A DNA stretch of 9,788 nucleotides from contig JAFRYJ010000056.1 of the NCBI GenBank assembly GCA_017437705.1, positions 1-9,788 of the forward strand, given 5' to 3'. The notes under the pieces were generated by a model. The model was not told where the DNA came from. It was given only the letters and a program-made list of their open reading frames with translations, and did not search any database. The translations under genes were made by a program, and so were the position numbers. Origin of the DNA: Lachnospiraceae bacterium (GTDB lineage: Bacteria > Bacillota_A > Clostridia > Lachnospirales > Lachnospiraceae). Below are positions 1 to 6,407 of the stretch, one piece after another (position 1 is the stretch's first letter; the number at the start of each line of letters is the position of its first letter).

Positions 1-1306
1 AAAGGCCCATGTCGATAAGCTCCGACGAAAAGCGTTCTGCCTTCGTTGCGGATCCCGCAGCAACTATGACGCGGTATCCCCTTTTCTGCTTTTCGAACAG
101 ATCTTTTTTAAGCAGCGGGAAGTTGTCCGCAAAGCTGTCCACGCTCCTGACGGTGATGTGCCTCAGGGACTTCTCCTTTATGGATCCGGCTCTTTTGTAT
201 ATACCGCTCATAATTACGGTATTCATGTCAGCCAACTTCTGGAAAATGTATCTGAAAGGATAAATAATGTCGGCCTGCCCGGGCAGGATGTAGCCGCCCT
301 CCAGCCTGTTCCCCATGCTCTCCGCAAACTCGTCGGCGACGGCCTTCACCGCCTCCTCCGTCCTGTTTGCCTCGTCGATCCAGATGATGGAATCATCATC
401 CGAGAAATAGTCCAGAAGGGTGACGGTGTCCCCCGTGAAATAGCTGATATAGCTGTCTATGTTTGTGCCGTCATAGGCCTCGGAAACGCCCTCGATAAAC
501 TCCGACACCCCGGAAGCAAGCCTGTTCCTCTTGTCGTGAAGCTCCTTGTTCTCCAGGAGCCTGAGCCTCTTTTCCAGGTCCTTTTTTATGGCCTTTACCG
601 CATCATCCCTCTCCTCCCGGCTGAAGACGTACTCCGATGCCGGATAGACGGTGAAGCTCTTAAGATTCTCGATAGATCGCTGAGACACGCTGTCGAAGCT
701 CCTTACGGAATCCACCTCGGTGTCGAAGAATTCGATCCTGCAGGGGCTCTCGTCCGACAGGTTGTAGATATCGATGATGCCTCCGCGCACCGCGAATTCA
801 CCGGGCATCTCCGCCTGGTAATTCCTGGTGAAGCCCATGTCCGTGAGCCGTGCTGCCAGCTCCTCCGGATCCATTTCCATGCCCGGTTCCAGGGTGATAA
901 GGGACTGCCTTATCCTGTCTGCGGGCAGTATCCTGTCAAGAAGGGCGTCGGCTTTGGCAATGACCGTCACCGGCTGCCCGTCAAGAAGCTTCCTTATTAC
1001 CCGTGCCCTCTCCTTTACAAGAAGGTTTCCGTGGACATCGGCGCTGAAAAAAATAACGTCTTTAGACGGGTACTTTAATATGTTTCCGTCAAAAAAACGA
1101 TAATCCTCAAGAAATTCCGACGCTTTCGCTTCGCTGTATGTAATTATGAGCTTCTTCCGGAAGCCCCCGGACAGGCTGAATACCTGATGGCATTTCTGTG
1201 TATCGGCGCAGCCGTCAAGCGCCAGGGGGAATACGCCCCCGGCGATGTCGTCCCTTATGCCCTGCCATTCCGGAGAGGCTTCAAGCGGTCCCGTAAATGA
1301 TCTCAT
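1..1306 (-). CDS. mfd: Transcription-repair coupling factor Mfd, N-terminal part (partial)
   Basis: Mfd is a cytoplasmic ATP-driven DNA translocase that removes RNA polymerase stalled at DNA lesions and recruits UvrA for nucleotide excision repair. The frame is open from an ATG at 1304-1306 to the left edge, giving 435 codons of a protein that is usually about 1150 residues. Visible are the UvrB-like N-terminal module: a degenerate P-loop region (DGCADTQK, residues 31-38), DYRFFDGN (68-75), FFSADVHGNLLVKERARV (86-103), EMPGEFAVRGGIIDIY (166-181) and IEFFDTEVDSVRSFD (191-205), ending with YPASEY. Residues 230-260 are charged and helical. The RNA-polymerase-interacting and helicase motor domains lie outside the window. 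An in-frame TGA directly precedes the ATG, so no earlier start is possible. It lies 71 bp after pth in the same direction and is probably cotranscribed with it. Identification is by family resemblance and is strong. Confidence 0.95.
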   Translation of the reverse strand, partial: MRSFTGPLEASPEWQGIRDDIAGGVFPLALDGCADTQKCHQVFSLSGGFRKKLIITYSEAKASEFLEDYRFFDGNILKYPSKDVIFFSADVHGNLLVKERARVIRKLLDGQPVTVIAKADALLDRILPADRIRQSLITLEPGMEMDPEELAARLTDMGFTRNYQAEMPGEFAVRGGIIDIYNLSDESPCRIEFFDTEVDSVRSFDSVSQRSIENLKSFTVYPASEYVFSREERDDAVKAIKKDLEKRLRLLENKELHDKRNRLASGVSEFIEGVSEAYDGTNIDSYISYFTGDTVTLLDYFSDDDSIIWIDEANRTEEAVKAVADEFAESMGNRLEGGYILPGQADIIYPFRYIFQKLADMNTVIMSGIYKRAGSIKEKSLRHITVRSVDSFADNFPLLKKDLFEKQKRGYRVIVAAGSATKAERFSSELIDMGL

Positions 1307-1337
1307 TCAATAAATACCGTTAGATGCACGGTCCTTT
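1307..1337 (-). promoter_or_regulatory. mfd translation start region with a hairpin between RBS and ATG
   Basis: No Shine-Dalgarno sequence lies at normal distance from the mfd ATG. Reading the minus strand, AAAGG(A) at 1337-1332 is a good anti-16S match but sits 26 nt upstream. Between them lies the inverted repeat ACCGT-(7 nt)-ACGGT (1332-1316). If it folds in the mRNA, the site would be about 9 nt from the start codon. The sequence match is direct; the function is inferred. Confidence 0.5.
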
Positions 1338-1377
1338 GTAAGTTAAAAAGCTTATATGTAAACCTCTGTTTCCCCGG

Positions 1378-1935
1378 TTAATTGTACAGGTTCATGGCCC
1401 TGTCCGTATCGCCGGACACCATGATCTCCACTGCCTTTACCGCGTTTTCCACGGCCTCTCCGATGAGTTTCGCATCATCCCCCGAGGGCTTTGACAGCAC
1501 ATGATCCCTCAGATCCCTGTGTTCCGTGCTGTCTCCCACGCCTATGCGCACCCTCTGGAACCGGTCGGATGCCAGCGTCCTGATGATGCTCTTAAGACCG
1601 TTGTGCCCCCCTGCGCTTCCCGACTTCCTTATGCGGAGCTTTCCGGGAGGAAGGTTGATGTCATCCACCAGCACTATAATGTTCTCCGGCGGTATCTTGA
1701 AAAATGCAGCTGCAGGCTGCACCGATTCGCCGCTCAGATTCATGAACGTCTGGGGCTTGAGCAGGATGACGCGCTCTCCGCCTATGAAGCCCCTGCCCGT
1801 GATGCCCCTGAACTTCTTATCGTTTATATCTATATGAAATTCCGCGGCGAGCCTGTCGATGGCGTCGAAGCCCGTGTTGTGCCTGGTATGCTCGTATTCC
1901 TTTGTAGGATTTCCCAGTCCTGCTATAAGATACAT
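1378..1935 (-). CDS. pth: Peptidyl-tRNA hydrolase
   Basis: Pth cleaves the ester bond of peptidyl-tRNAs that drop off ribosomes, recycling tRNA; it is a soluble, essential monomer. The 185-residue product has the usual length. Conserved family residues are all present: GLGNP (6-10, Asn9), RHNTG (18-22, catalytic His19), FMNLSG (64-69, Asn66), the VDD element (90-92, Asp91 equivalent to the catalytic-site aspartate) followed by INLPPG, and GGHNGLKSI (109-117, Asn112). The ATG at 1933-1935 has a GGGAG-type ribosome binding site a few bases upstream. The neighbouring mfd starts 71 bp downstream with no obvious terminator between, matching the pth-mfd pair common in Firmicutes. The 5' leader is G+C rich and contains inverted repeats (see 2020-2050). 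Minor oddity: the usual acidic residue before LPPG is Asn. Identification is very secure. Confidence 0.97.
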   Translation of the reverse strand: MYLIAGLGNPTKEYEHTRHNTGFDAIDRLAAEFHIDINDKKFRGITGRGFIGGERVILLKPQTFMNLSGESVQPAAAFFKIPPENIIVLVDDINLPPGKLRIRKSGSAGGHNGLKSIIRTLASDRFQRVRIGVGDSTEHRDLRDHVLSKPSGDDAKLIGEAVENAVKAVEIMVSGDTDRAMNLYN

Positions 1936-2019
1936 ATCTCTCCCGGCCGGTCATTCTGCGTCCGGCACCGCCTGCAGGCCCTTCAGGCCCGCCCTGGAGC
2001 CTTATCGGGGCAAATGATA

Positions 2020-2050
2020 AGGGAAACGCTGAAGGATCCAGCGTTTCCCT
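2020..2050 (-). repeat. Perfect 12-bp inverted repeat at the predicted pth transcription start
   Basis: AGGGAAACGCTG (2020-2031) and CAGCGTTTCCCT (2039-2050) are exact reverse complements around a 7-nt spacer. On the minus strand the repeat begins one base after the TATAAT at 2057-2052, so it spans the expected start of the pth-mfd transcript. It could be a 5' mRNA stem, a DNA operator, or a weak terminator: only TTATCATTT follows it on the minus strand. The structure is directly visible; the role is open. Confidence 0.6.
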
Positions 2051-2051
2051 A

Positions 2052-2080
2052 ATTATAAAGAATTCTTCCGTTAAATGCAA
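2052..2080 (-). promoter_or_regulatory. Candidate SigA promoter for pth-mfd
   Basis: On the minus strand TTGCAT (2080-2075) and TATAAT (2057-2052) are 17 bp apart. The -10 is perfect, while the -35 matches only in TTG. The -35 overlaps the distal arm of the spoVG terminator hairpin, so pth would be transcribed separately from spoVG. The 100 bp between this site and pth is G+C rich and shows no other -10. Confidence 0.5.
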
Positions 2081-2104
2081 ATAAGGAGCCTCAGCTCCTT
2101 ATTT
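2079..2104 (-). terminator. Terminator hairpin after spoVG
   Basis: AAATAAGGAGC and GCTCCTTATTT form a perfect 11-bp stem with a 4-nt loop, 15 bp after the spoVG stop codon. On the minus strand the 3' arm ends in TTATTT and is followed by GCATTT, a modest U-rich tail. A + strand T-rich run (TTATTTCTTTT) follows on the other side, so some bidirectional activity is possible. Confidence 0.75.
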
Positions 2105-2118
2105 CTTTTGGTGGTTTA

Positions 2119-2397
2119 TTATACATTTTCAGGCTCTTCCCGTGCCAGGACTTTTTCGTATTCCGCAAGGATCTTGTCCTGCATCTCTTTCCTGGTATCG
2201 GAGTTGATGGGATGAACGATATCCCTGAACTCTCCGTCGGAAGATTTACGGCTGGGCATAGCGATAAATAAACCGTTGTCGCCTTCGATGACCTTAATAT
2301 CATGTACAACAAATACATCATCAAGAGTGATGGATGCTACAGCTCTCATCTTTCCTTCCCTGTCTATCTTCCTCACCCTTATGTCAGTAATGTTCAT
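2119..2397 (-). CDS. spoVG: Septation/sporulation regulator SpoVG
   Basis: SpoVG is a small cytoplasmic nucleic-acid-binding regulator, named for its role in spore cortex formation and asymmetric septation in Bacillus and acting on gene expression in several Firmicutes. The product is 92 residues, close to the family length. It shows the expected N terminus [11 protein letters not shown], then [19 protein letters not shown] (19-37), [11 protein letters not shown] (41-51) and FRDIVHPIN (57-65), with a charged C-terminal helix. The frame is open further upstream, but the ATG at 2395-2397 is chosen because GGGAGG lies just upstream and because the family begins with this sequence. It is divergent from murC and has its own promoter and terminator, so it appears monocistronic, unlike the spoVG-glmU arrangement of many relatives. 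Its presence suggests, but does not prove, a spore-forming ancestry. Confidence 0.96.
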   Translation of the reverse strand: MNITDIRVRKIDREGKMRAVASITLDDVFVVHDIKVIEGDNGLFIAMPSRKSSDGEFRDIVHPINSDTRKEMQDKILAEYEKVLAREEPENV

Positions 2398-2433
2398 GAT
2401 GTGACCTCCCAAAAATCTTTCTGAACTTCCGCT

Positions 2434-2462
2434 ATTATATAACACCTGTATAAAAATGTAAA
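2434..2462 (-). promoter_or_regulatory. SigA-like promoter of spoVG
   Basis: On the minus strand TTTACA (2462-2457) and TATAAT (2439-2434) are separated by exactly 17 bp, 37 bp upstream of the spoVG ATG. Five of six -35 bases and all six -10 bases match the housekeeping consensus. In Bacillus subtilis spoVG is transcribed with SigH; I do not see a convincing SigH-type element here, though one cannot be excluded by eye. Confidence 0.75.
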
Positions 2463-2506
2463 CCTTGAATATTGAGTATAAACGTATAAATCATCATAAA
2501 TTATAT

Positions 2507-2621
2507 TAAAATAGATCAAGTCCCGCGAGGGTCTTTTAACATGTATGCCCGGAGCGCGGTCTTTACCCTGCATGTCTCCCTGCCCGGACCCTGTAATGAT
2601 GTCCTTACCGCCGTTTTTTTT
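2507..2621. other. G+C-rich intergenic core with imperfect duplication; possible small RNA
   Basis: Between the AT-rich promoters of spoVG and murC lies about 100 bp of G+C-rich non-coding DNA. GGTCTTT (2530, 2558), CATGT (2540, 2571) and TGCCCGGA (2546, 2581) occur twice in the same order, suggesting an imperfect tandem duplication. Nested inverted repeats (GGGTC/GACCC, ACATG/CATGT, CCG/CGG) could form one long stem on either strand. On the + strand it ends in eight T's (2614-2621), and a weak upstream promoter (TTGAGT, 17 bp, CATAAA at 2472-2500) can be drawn. It matched no riboswitch or RNA family that I recognise. It may be a small RNA, or only promoter-proximal spacer. Confidence 0.3.
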
Positions 2622-2641
2622 ACGATCTTTTTCATAATATT

Positions 2642-2670
2642 TTGCTTTTTGACGGTATAACATATATAAT
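2642..2670 (+). promoter_or_regulatory. Candidate promoter of murC
   Basis: TTGCTT (2642-2647) and a perfect TATAAT (2665-2670) are 17 bp apart, about 30 bp before the murC ATG. The -35 is only a half match. The surrounding DNA is strongly AT rich. Confidence 0.6.
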
Positions 2671-2701
2671 ATATCGAGACTTATTTTTAGGATGTGACAA
2701 A

Positions 2702-4081
2702 ATGTATAATATAGATTTCAATAACCCCGTAAAGGTACATTTCATGGGAATAGGCGGCATCAGCATGAGCGGGCTGGCCCTCATCCTGAGGCAGCGCGGC
2801 TTCAGCGTGCAGGGCTCGGACAGATCCCGGTCCGAGATCACGGACATGCTGGAGGATGCCGGCATAAGTATAAAATATGTGCAGGAGGCGGAGAACATCA
2901 CTCCCGACATCGACTGCATCGTCTATACCGCAGCCATCCACAGGGACAATCCCGAATTTGCGGCGGCAGAAGCCTCCGGCATACCCATGCTGACCAGGGC
3001 CGAGCTCCTGGGCCAGATCATGAGCCATTACAGGGATTCGATAGCAGTTTCCGGCACCCACGGAAAGACCACCACCACTTCGATGATCTCCGTCATCTTA
3101 ATGGAAGCCGGCAAGGATCCCACCGTCACCCTGGGCGGAGTGCTTGACGAGATCGGCGGAAACATCCGCATGGGCACATCGGAAAGCTTCGTTGCGGAGG
3201 CCTGCGAGTATACGAACAGCTTCCTCTGCCTCTCTCCCCGTATCGGCCTTATCCTCAACGTGGACATGGACCACGTGGACTTCTTCAAGGATACCGACGA
3301 TTACAGGAATTCCTTCAGGGACTTCGCAAGGAAGATACCGGAGGACGGTCTTCTTGTCATCAACGGCGATATAGAGGATATTGACTATTTCACCGACGGC
3401 GTCAGATGCAAGGTCGTTACCTACGGCGAAGGCCCGGACAACGACTACCGCGCGTCGGACATCACCTACGACGAAAAGGTGCACGCCACCTATCAGCTCC
3501 TTATAAAGGGCGTACCTTCGGGCAGCTTCACCCTTAACGTGCCCGGCAGGCACAACGTCATCAATTCTCTGGCAGCGCTGGCAGCAGCCGACTTCCTGGG
3601 AGTGGACAGGGCTTCCGAAGCTGCAGGACTCCTCCGCTTCGGCGGCACGGAGAGAAGGTTCGAGTACAAGGGCAGCTTCAACGGGGTAACGGTAATAGAC
3701 GATTACGCGCATCATCCCACGGAGATAGAGGCAACGCTCACCACCGCGAAAATGGCGGCAAAGGGAAAGATGTGGTGTGTATTCCAGCCCCATACCTATA
3801 CGAGGACAAAGGCCTTTCTGAAGGAATTTGCCGATGCGCTGTCCATCGCGGACACGATAGTGCTTACCCATATCTATGCAGCCCGGGAACAAAACACCGT
3901 AGGCGTAAGCGCCGGGGATATATGCAATATCCTCTGCGAAAAGGGCCGCGAGGCGTATTACATACCCGAATTTGAAGATGTGGAAAACTTTTTCAAAGAA
4001 AAATGTTCCCCCGGCGATATGTTGATAACGGTAGGCGCCGGAAACGTTGTAGAAATAGGCGAGCATCTGGTTCAAAAATAG
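2702..4081 (+). CDS. murC: UDP-N-acetylmuramate--L-alanine ligase MurC
   Basis: MurC is the cytoplasmic ATP-dependent ligase that adds L-alanine to UDP-N-acetylmuramic acid, the first peptide-building step of peptidoglycan synthesis. The 459-residue product has the normal length and three Mur ligase domains. The N-terminal UDP-binding domain has MGIGGISMSGLA (15-26). The central ATPase domain has the P-loop SGTHGKTTTT (117-126), EACEY (166-170) and NVDMDHVDFF (186-195). The C-terminal domain has PGRHNVINSLAA (281-292), DDYAHHPTEIEATL (333-346), QPHTYTRTK (362-370) and GAGN (446-449 region). The frame extends upstream to a TTG at 2642, but the ATG at 2702 is preferred: AGGA lies 9 nt upstream and the family starts here. 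It is divergent from spoVG and followed by a hairpin terminator, so it is probably transcribed alone. Confidence 0.97.
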   Translation: MYNIDFNNPVKVHFMGIGGISMSGLALILRQRGFSVQGSDRSRSEITDMLEDAGISIKYVQEAENITPDIDCIVYTAAIHRDNPEFAAAEASGIPMLTRAELLGQIMSHYRDSIAVSGTHGKTTTTSMISVILMEAGKDPTVTLGGVLDEIGGNIRMGTSESFVAEACEYTNSFLCLSPRIGLILNVDMDHVDFFKDTDDYRNSFRDFARKIPEDGLLVINGDIEDIDYFTDGVRCKVVTYGEGPDNDYRASDITYDEKVHATYQLLIKGVPSGSFTLNVPGRHNVINSLAALAAADFLGVDRASEAAGLLRFGGTERRFEYKGSFNGVTVIDDYAHHPTEIEATLTTAKMAAKGKMWCVFQPHTYTRTKAFLKEFADALSIADTIVLTHIYAAREQNTVGVSAGDICNILCEKGREAYYIPEFEDVENFFKEKCSPGDMLITVGAGNVVEIGEHLVQK

Positions 4082-4099
4082 TTATGCACATTATCCACG
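4082..4099 (+). promoter_or_regulatory. Tandem DnaA-box-like sequences
   Basis: TTATGCACA (4082-4090) fits the DnaA box pattern TTWTNCACA exactly, and TTATCCACG (4091-4099) follows with no gap and one mismatch to TTATCCACA. They start at the base after the murC stop codon. The second box is also part of the terminator stem, so its sequence has an alternative explanation. Two weaker matches lie ahead of dnaD: GTTTCCACA (4265-4273, 8 of 9) and TTATCAACG (4279-4287, 7 of 9). Binding is not shown by sequence alone. Confidence 0.45.
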
Positions 4100-4143
4100 A
4101 ATTTTTCGGTGATAACCTCCCCGAAAAGTCCGTGGATATTTTT
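4092..4143 (+). terminator. Rho-independent terminator of murC
   Basis: TATCCACG (4092-4099) pairs with CGTGGATA (4131-4138), and TTTTCGG (4103-4109) pairs with CCGAAAA (4121-4127), separated by a symmetric 3x3 internal loop and closing an 11-nt loop. A run of five T's (4139-4143) follows. It lies directly downstream of the murC stop and would separate murC from the dnaD operon. Confidence 0.75.
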
Positions 4144-4308
4144 ATGCGCGGGTATTCATCATGCTCCAAAGTCCATCCGTGCTTTTTCCATGCTCTGCGC
4201 CATATTTCCGTGATGCCGGCCTGCATAAAAAAACCGCACATTTGAATATTCCCCGTTTTCAACCGTTTCCACACGGCTTATCAACGGCTCCCGAAAGGCA
4301 CCTGTGAT

Positions 4309-4337
4309 TTTTACTTCCGCCGCCGTTGTGCTATAAT
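4309..4337 (+). promoter_or_regulatory. Promoter of the dnaD-dnaI operon
   Basis: A perfect TATAAT at 4332-4337 is preceded by TG one base away (TGCTATAAT, extended -10) and by TTTTAC (4309-4314) at 17-bp spacing. Transcription would start near 4344, leaving a leader of about 45 nt before the ATG. Confidence 0.7.
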
Positions 4338-4389
4338 CCCTGTGATATCCGGGGGAGACTCCGGAATAATACTTACGCAGGTGACTTTA

Positions 4390-5376
4390 ATGAGCAGGAT
4401 CAGTTTATGTTCAAATATAAATGCAAATGTAACGACGGTACCGAATGTTTTTCTCGATGAATATATGGTAAAGGCCAACGGCGAATTCCTTAAGATATAT
4501 CTCTATCTTCTCAGAAGCCAGCAGGAACCCGACAGGGAACTGTCCGTATCTTCGATCGCGGATACCTTCAACCTTACGGAAAACGATGTTAAGAGAGCTC
4601 TCCGCTACTGGCGGGATGAGGGCCTCATCAAGCTTTCCGGCATCAACTCCAGAGACGGGCTTAAAGTAACATTAAATCCCATAGAAAAGCATATAAAGAA
4701 AACGGTCATAGAAGAACCGGAGGAGATACCCGCTCCGCCCTCTGAGGACGAGCTGCAGCAGCTCTGCCTGATCCTGGAGGGCTATCTTGGGCGCCCTCTA
4801 ACACGGGGGAACGTGGAAACTGTGGAATACATCTACAACGAGCTGGGATTCTCCATGGATCTCTGCGATTTCCTTTTCGAATACTGCATATCCAACAGGC
4901 ACACGAATATGCGCTATATTGAGACCGTCGCCCTCAACTGGGCAGGCGAAGGCATAGATACCGTGGAAAAAGCAAAGACCGAGATAAAGCTGCGGTCGGA
5001 GCGCTATTATTCCGTGCTCAAGGCAATGGGCAGGGGCAGCAGGACTGCAACCGCAGAGGAGATCCGCAGCATAGACAAATGGTATTCGGAATACGGCTTC
5101 GATACGGATGTGGTGCTGGAGGCATGCAACCGCGCCGTCCTTCTGAAGAAGGACCCCGGCTTTGCCTATGTGGGCTCTATCCTTAAGAAATGGAAGGCGG
5201 CAGGCTGCGAAACGCTGGAGGACGTTTTAAGAAACGATCCCCGCGGAAGCGCAAATGCCTCCGGCTCGGGAACACAGGGAAGAAACAAATTCAGCAGCTT
5301 TCCCCAGAGGAATTACGAGTTCAACGATATGGAAAAGCTTATCGTGAACAAGCATCTCAAGGAAGCCAGCAGTTAA
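4390..5376 (+). CDS. dnaD: Primosome/replication initiation protein DnaD
   Basis: DnaD-family proteins act in the Firmicute primosome: they remodel DNA at the origin and at stalled forks and help bring in the helicase and its loader. The 328-residue product has an N-terminal winged-helix DDBH1-like domain (about 15-95, including VFLDEYMVKANGEFLKIYLY and the recognition segment around ENDVKRALRYWRDEGLI). A proline/acid linker follows (108-120), then two C-terminal DDBH2-like copies (about 120-200 and 205-285), each ending in a Y-x-x-x-(I/V)-x-x-W-like motif (YIETVALNW, YVGSILKKW). The tail is low complexity (Ser/Gly/Asn, 286-300), then charged. A GTG at 4342 is in frame, but the ATG at 4390 has AGGTGA at 5-nt spacing and gives the usual N terminus. 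The helicase-loader gene follows after 10 bp, which supports the role. Some annotations would call this DnaB/DnaD domain protein. Confidence 0.9.
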   Translation: MSRISLCSNINANVTTVPNVFLDEYMVKANGEFLKIYLYLLRSQQEPDRELSVSSIADTFNLTENDVKRALRYWRDEGLIKLSGINSRDGLKVTLNPIEKHIKKTVIEEPEEIPAPPSEDELQQLCLILEGYLGRPLTRGNVETVEYIYNELGFSMDLCDFLFEYCISNRHTNMRYIETVALNWAGEGIDTVEKAKTEIKLRSERYYSVLKAMGRGSRTATAEEIRSIDKWYSEYGFDTDVVLEACNRAVLLKKDPGFAYVGSILKKWKAAGCETLEDVLRNDPRGSANASGSGTQGRNKFSSFPQRNYEFNDMEKLIVNKHLKEASS

Positions 5377-5386
5377 GGAGAACGTC

Positions 5387-6376
5387 TTGGCACTCACGAA
5401 CGAACAATACAACATGATAATGCGCCATTACGACAGACTGAGGGCCGAGGACCATGCTCTCCTTATGGAGCGCACCGACGAGGTCATGGAAAAGGTGGCG
5501 GGCTTCAGGGAGCTGGACGAGGCCATAGCCGAAAAGTCCGTGGATGCAGCTGTGGCCAGGATCCGTGGACGCAGCCTGCCGGAAGACATCGGTCTTACCC
5601 TAAGGGAGCTGGGCGAAAAAAAGAAACAGCTCCTGGTGGATAACGGGTATCCTGCTGAATATCTTGAAGATGTGTATCACTGCAGGGACTGCCGGGACAC
5701 GGGCTTCATCGACGGGGAAAAATGCCACTGCTTCCATTCCGTGGCAGCATCGCTGCTCTATTCGGCAGACGAGATGCTCAGCGTGCTCAGGGACAAGGAT
5801 ATATCGGATTTCGACCTGTCGCTCTATTCCGACGGCGTCAGCGAAAAGCTGGAGGCCAGCCCCCGGGACTGCGCGGGAAAGGCTCTTAACGACAGCATCG
5901 ATTTTATAGAGCATATGGGTGAAAGGACGCAGAATTTCCTGTTCTACGGCAATACGGGAACGGGCAAGACATTTCTTTCGGCCTGTATCGGGAACGAGGC
6001 TTTAAAGAGAGGGCTGTCGGTGGTATACATCACCGCCATCAGGCTTATGGAGGCCTTCGAGGGAAACACCTTCGGCGGGAAAGACTCGGCCGCGGAGGCA
6101 TCACAGGCGGTGGAAAGGATATACGACTGCGACCTGCTTATAATCGACGATCTCGGCACGGAGTTGCACAACTCCTTTACGGATTCACAGCTGTTTGCCC
6201 TTGTAAACGACAGGATCATCAAGGAAAGATCCACGATCATTTCCACGAATCTTTTCCTGAGGGATCTGCAGGACAGGTATTCCGAAAGGATATTCTCCAG
6301 GCTGTTCAGCAGTTACGAGATCTATCTGATGATGGGTGATGATATAAGATTGAAGAAAATGTTTTCGAGATCTTGA
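5387..6376 (+). CDS. dnaI: Replicative helicase loader, DnaI/DnaC type AAA+ ATPase
   Basis: This protein probably loads the replicative helicase onto DNA, using ATP as an AAA+ switch, together with DnaD. The 329-residue product has an N-terminal helical domain ending in a cysteine cluster, C99-x2-C102-x10-C113-x-C115, which looks like the zinc-binding helicase-interaction domain of DnaI. The AAA+ domain has Walker A GNTGTGKT (188-195), Walker B LLIIDDLG (250-257), sensor 1 STN (286-288) and an arginine-containing RYSERIFSRL segment (297-306). The start is TTG at 5387-5389: AAGGAG lies 6 nt upstream and overlaps the dnaD stop codon, so translation is probably coupled to dnaD. IstB, the transposon relative of this family, is excluded by the zinc motif and by the lack of any transposase. 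Many databases label it 'ATP-binding protein' or DnaC. Confidence 0.9.
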   Translation: MALTNEQYNMIMRHYDRLRAEDHALLMERTDEVMEKVAGFRELDEAIAEKSVDAAVARIRGRSLPEDIGLTLRELGEKKKQLLVDNGYPAEYLEDVYHCRDCRDTGFIDGEKCHCFHSVAASLLYSADEMLSVLRDKDISDFDLSLYSDGVSEKLEASPRDCAGKALNDSIDFIEHMGERTQNFLFYGNTGTGKTFLSACIGNEALKRGLSVVYITAIRLMEAFEGNTFGGKDSAAEASQAVERIYDCDLLIIDDLGTELHNSFTDSQLFALVNDRIIKERSTIISTNLFLRDLQDRYSERIFSRLFSSYEIYLMMGDDIRLKKMFSRS

Positions 6377-6407
6377 TCATATATAATCAAATAACGGAGG
6401 GAACATC

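Larger units (their letters stand above)
4082..4389. other. Intergenic region murC-dnaD
   Basis: This 308-bp gap contains, in order, two tandem DnaA-box-like sequences right after the murC stop, a hairpin terminator, about 120 bp in which I see nothing convincing, another pair of DnaA-box-like sequences (4265-4287), and the dnaD promoter. A short stem, TCCGG-(8 nt)-CCGGA, lies in the dnaD leader near 4347-4364. Small open frames crossing it overlap murC or the terminator, have no ribosome binding site, and look spurious. Confidence 0.6.

Noticed and set aside
158..1078. 306-codon open frame on the + strand opposite mfd
   Set aside because: It is antisense to a well-conserved mfd reading frame, has no recognisable domain and no good ribosome binding site; such shadows are common in G+C-rich genes.
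1817..2080. 87-codon minus-strand frame across the pth leader
   Set aside because: It overlaps the start of pth in another frame and crosses the inverted repeat; no start signal.
2507..2621. Known riboswitch, SRP RNA or 6S RNA in the G+C-rich gap
   Set aside because: I looked for the conserved cores of these families as remembered and found none; only generic pairing is visible, so no named RNA is claimed.
2394..2663. 89-codon minus-strand frame covering the spoVG-murC gap
   Set aside because: It would run across the spoVG promoter and ribosome binding site, and its AT-rich, aromatic product looks like translated promoter DNA.
3098..4075. 325-codon open frame on the minus strand opposite murC
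   Set aside because: MurC motifs on the + strand run through the whole stretch; the antisense product is Val/Arg/Gly rich with no family resemblance.
4003..4245. 80-codon + strand frame running from murC into the intergenic gap
   Set aside because: It overlaps the end of murC and the terminator hairpin, lacks a ribosome binding site and resembles nothing known.
4082..4389. Chromosomal replication origin next to dnaD
   Set aside because: There are few DnaA-like boxes and no clear AT-rich unwinding stretch, and neither dnaA nor dnaN is present; regulation of dnaD is the more modest reading.
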